Assembly: GCA_016929175.1 (NCBI GenBank)
Contig: JAFGJI010000206.1
Location: 1-7,927, forward strand
From: Thermoplasmatota archaeon
GTDB lineage: Archaea; Thermoplasmatota; Penumbrarchaeia; Penumbrarchaeales; Penumbrarchaeaceae
Direction: 5' to 3'
DNA: 7,927 nucleotides
Position numbers and translations under genes: made by a program. Within the stretch, counting starts at the first letter, position 1; each line of letters opens with the position of its first letter. Under the pieces are notes generated by a model that saw only the letters and a program-made list of their open reading frames with translations, made no database searches and was not told the origin of the DNA. Shown here in pieces: positions 6,863 through 7,927 of this stretch.

Positions 6863-6870
6863 TTTTATAG
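6863..6870 (+). promoter_or_regulatory. Putative archaeal TATA box for the DUF2330-like gene
   Basis: TTTTATAG lies about 40 bases before the ATG at 6909. A start point about 25 bases downstream, near 6893, would give a leader of about 15 bases that includes the GGGGG ribosome-binding site. I see no convincing bacterial -35 element at the matching distance. The spacing matches that seen before the gene at 2096, which strengthens both calls. Confidence 0.55.
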
Positions 6871-6896
6871 TCAGTTCAAGCGTCTTTTGCTATATT

Positions 6897-6901
6897 GGGG
6901 G
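6897..6901 (+). promoter_or_regulatory. GGGGG ribosome-binding site of the DUF2330-like gene
   Basis: GGGGG ends seven bases before the ATG at 6909, the same sequence and spacing as before the permease gene. It supports this ATG, which is also directly followed by a plausible signal peptide. Confidence 0.5.
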
Positions 6902-6908
6902 CTCTTCA

Positions 6909-7927
6909 ATGAACAACCCTGGAAAGAGGAAACGCCTTGTCATGTTGCTTGGAACACTGATAATTTGCCCAGTCCTATTTGCGGTTTTCGTTCAGGGGGA
7001 TGGTGGATTTGTCCCCGTTATGGACATCAACGTCTACGAGCCAGGGCAGAATGCCATTATCTGCTGGAACGGGGAAAAGGAGAGGATGTACCTCTCGGTC
7101 AACATCTACGCCGAGGAGCCCACCGAAGGGATCCATTTCGTTCCCTTCCCATCGCTCCCAAAGGTATCTCTCGGGGATTTCGAGACCTTTGAGAGGATGG
7201 AGGAGGTCTTCCTCCGGGAACTCGACTTCTACAGCTATACGAATTATGGTGATAGCGGTGGCCAAGGTGGAGGTGGTGGAGAGTCCAACAGCTTCGAGAT
7301 CAAGTTCACCGCGGAGCTTGGAAGCCACAGCATAACCGTAATACAGATCATCTCTCCCGAAGATTTCTACGATCAGATCGGCGACCTGATGGAGCAGGTT
7401 GGATCGAGCATCGAGAGCTGGCCTCAGGGTTTGGAGGATGTTCTTGTCGGATACTGCAACAAGGGTTTCTCATATTTCGCGATAGACAGGTTCCAGATAG
7501 GCAACGAACCCGGATCGGTCGAACCACTGGTCTACGATTTTCTAACAAGGGAGCTTGTATTCCCTCTCGAGGTCTCCTCCATTCTGAAAGGCGATACCCG
7601 CATCAAACTTGCATTGATAACATCGGAGGACCATCCCATCGACCTTTCGAGGATAACCGTCCAACAATGGAAGAGAGGGGAGGGCATCCTGGACCTCTCG
7701 GATGTCCTTGAGATCGACCCGTCCCTTGATGAGCTGTTCTATGGCAGATGCATCGGCCAGTATTACGAGATCTATATGAAGCTCCCGGAACTGAAGGGGG
7801 ATCTCCTGATCCCAACGTTGCCTGGCGTAACCTGGTGCACTGCTGCAAATACCATTGTCAGATATGGGGGGGACGATGGATGGAATGATGGAAAACTGAT
7901 CGATCTTGAAAGGTATTTCCAGATCGG
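6909..7927 (+). CDS. Secreted DUF2330-like protein, 3' end beyond the window
   Basis: The frame stays open for 339 codons to the window edge. The start has a basic stretch (KRKR, 6-9), a hydrophobic core (about 10-28) and then QGDGG, which looks like a signal peptide or N-terminal anchor, so the protein should act outside the membrane. I recognise the layout of DUF2330: FVPVMDINVYEPGQNAIICW (34-53) with the GQ-A-I pattern; LSVNIYAEE and a PFPSLP segment (79-84); a Ser-His-x-Ile-x-Val stretch (139-144); YCNKGFSYFAID (182-193); and PL-x-YDF-x(3)-ELVFPLEVSS (206-224). The family assignment is from memory of its pattern, not from a search. The family has no known function. An oddity is a Gly-rich loop (117-124). 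A C-terminal membrane anchor could lie beyond the edge. The gene has its own promoter and is 117 bases after the permease, so a link to the transporter is possible but not shown. Confidence 0.78.
   Translation, partial: MNNPGKRKRLVMLLGTLIICPVLFAVFVQGDGGFVPVMDINVYEPGQNAIICWNGEKERMYLSVNIYAEEPTEGIHFVPFPSLPKVSLGDFETFERMEEVFLRELDFYSYTNYGDSGGQGGGGGESNSFEIKFTAELGSHSITVIQIISPEDFYDQIGDLMEQVGSSIESWPQGLEDVLVGYCNKGFSYFAIDRFQIGNEPGSVEPLVYDFLTRELVFPLEVSSILKGDTRIKLALITSEDHPIDLSRITVQQWKRGEGILDLSDVLEIDPSLDELFYGRCIGQYYEIYMKLPELKGDLLIPTLPGVTWCTAANTIVRYGGDDGWNDGKLIDLERYFQI

Noticed and set aside
6845..7335. Plus-strand open frames at 6845-7192 and 6979-7335
   Set aside because: They overlap the DUF2330-like gene in other frames and have shadow-like composition. 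The frame from 6909 is longer, has a signal peptide and matches a family pattern.

Overview
The window holds four protein-coding genes, all on the plus strand. Two of them run off the ends. They are the 3' part of a polynucleotide phosphorylase gene (pnp), a MacB/LolD-type ABC transporter operon (ATPase plus a very large FtsX/MacB-fold permease), and the 5' part of a secreted DUF2330-like protein. No tRNA, rRNA, CRISPR array, transposase or att site was recognised. Gaps between genes are short (112, 13 and 117 bases), and every gap is covered by an entry.

Organism: the evidence is mixed. Arginine is mostly AGG/AGA and isoleucine often AUA. The two upstream gaps carry A/T-rich TATA-like boxes about 40 bases before the start codon, as expected for short-leader archaeal promoters. 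The permease ectodomains are rich in N-X-S/T sequons, and long double FtsX permeases with DUF2330-type proteins fit what I know of Thermoplasmatota-like euryarchaea. Against this, PNPase is a bacterial/organellar enzyme, and typical archaea use the exosome instead. I lean to an archaeon, perhaps Thermoplasmatota, carrying a bacterial-type PNPase. A bacterium with unusual codon use is not excluded.

Layout: 1-1983 is PNPase without roughly its first 90 residues. It has the second RNase PH core, KH and S1 domains, and an Arg/Pro-rich tail. A promoter region follows, then 2096-2902 (ABC ATPase) and 2916-6791 (1291-residue permease with about 14 membrane helices), which read as one operon. The permease's second extracytoplasmic domain is duplicated in tandem (5049-5681 and 5706-6350), which is the most unusual feature here. 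A 117-base spacer with small dyads and a TATA-like box precedes 6909-7927, a gene still open at the window edge.

How they work together: the ATPase and permease should form one transporter of the MacB/FtsX mechanotransmission type. Two FtsX units on one chain may replace the usual permease dimer. The DUF2330-like protein acts outside the membrane and may or may not be linked to the transporter. PNPase degrades RNA in the cytoplasm and seems to be an unrelated neighbour.
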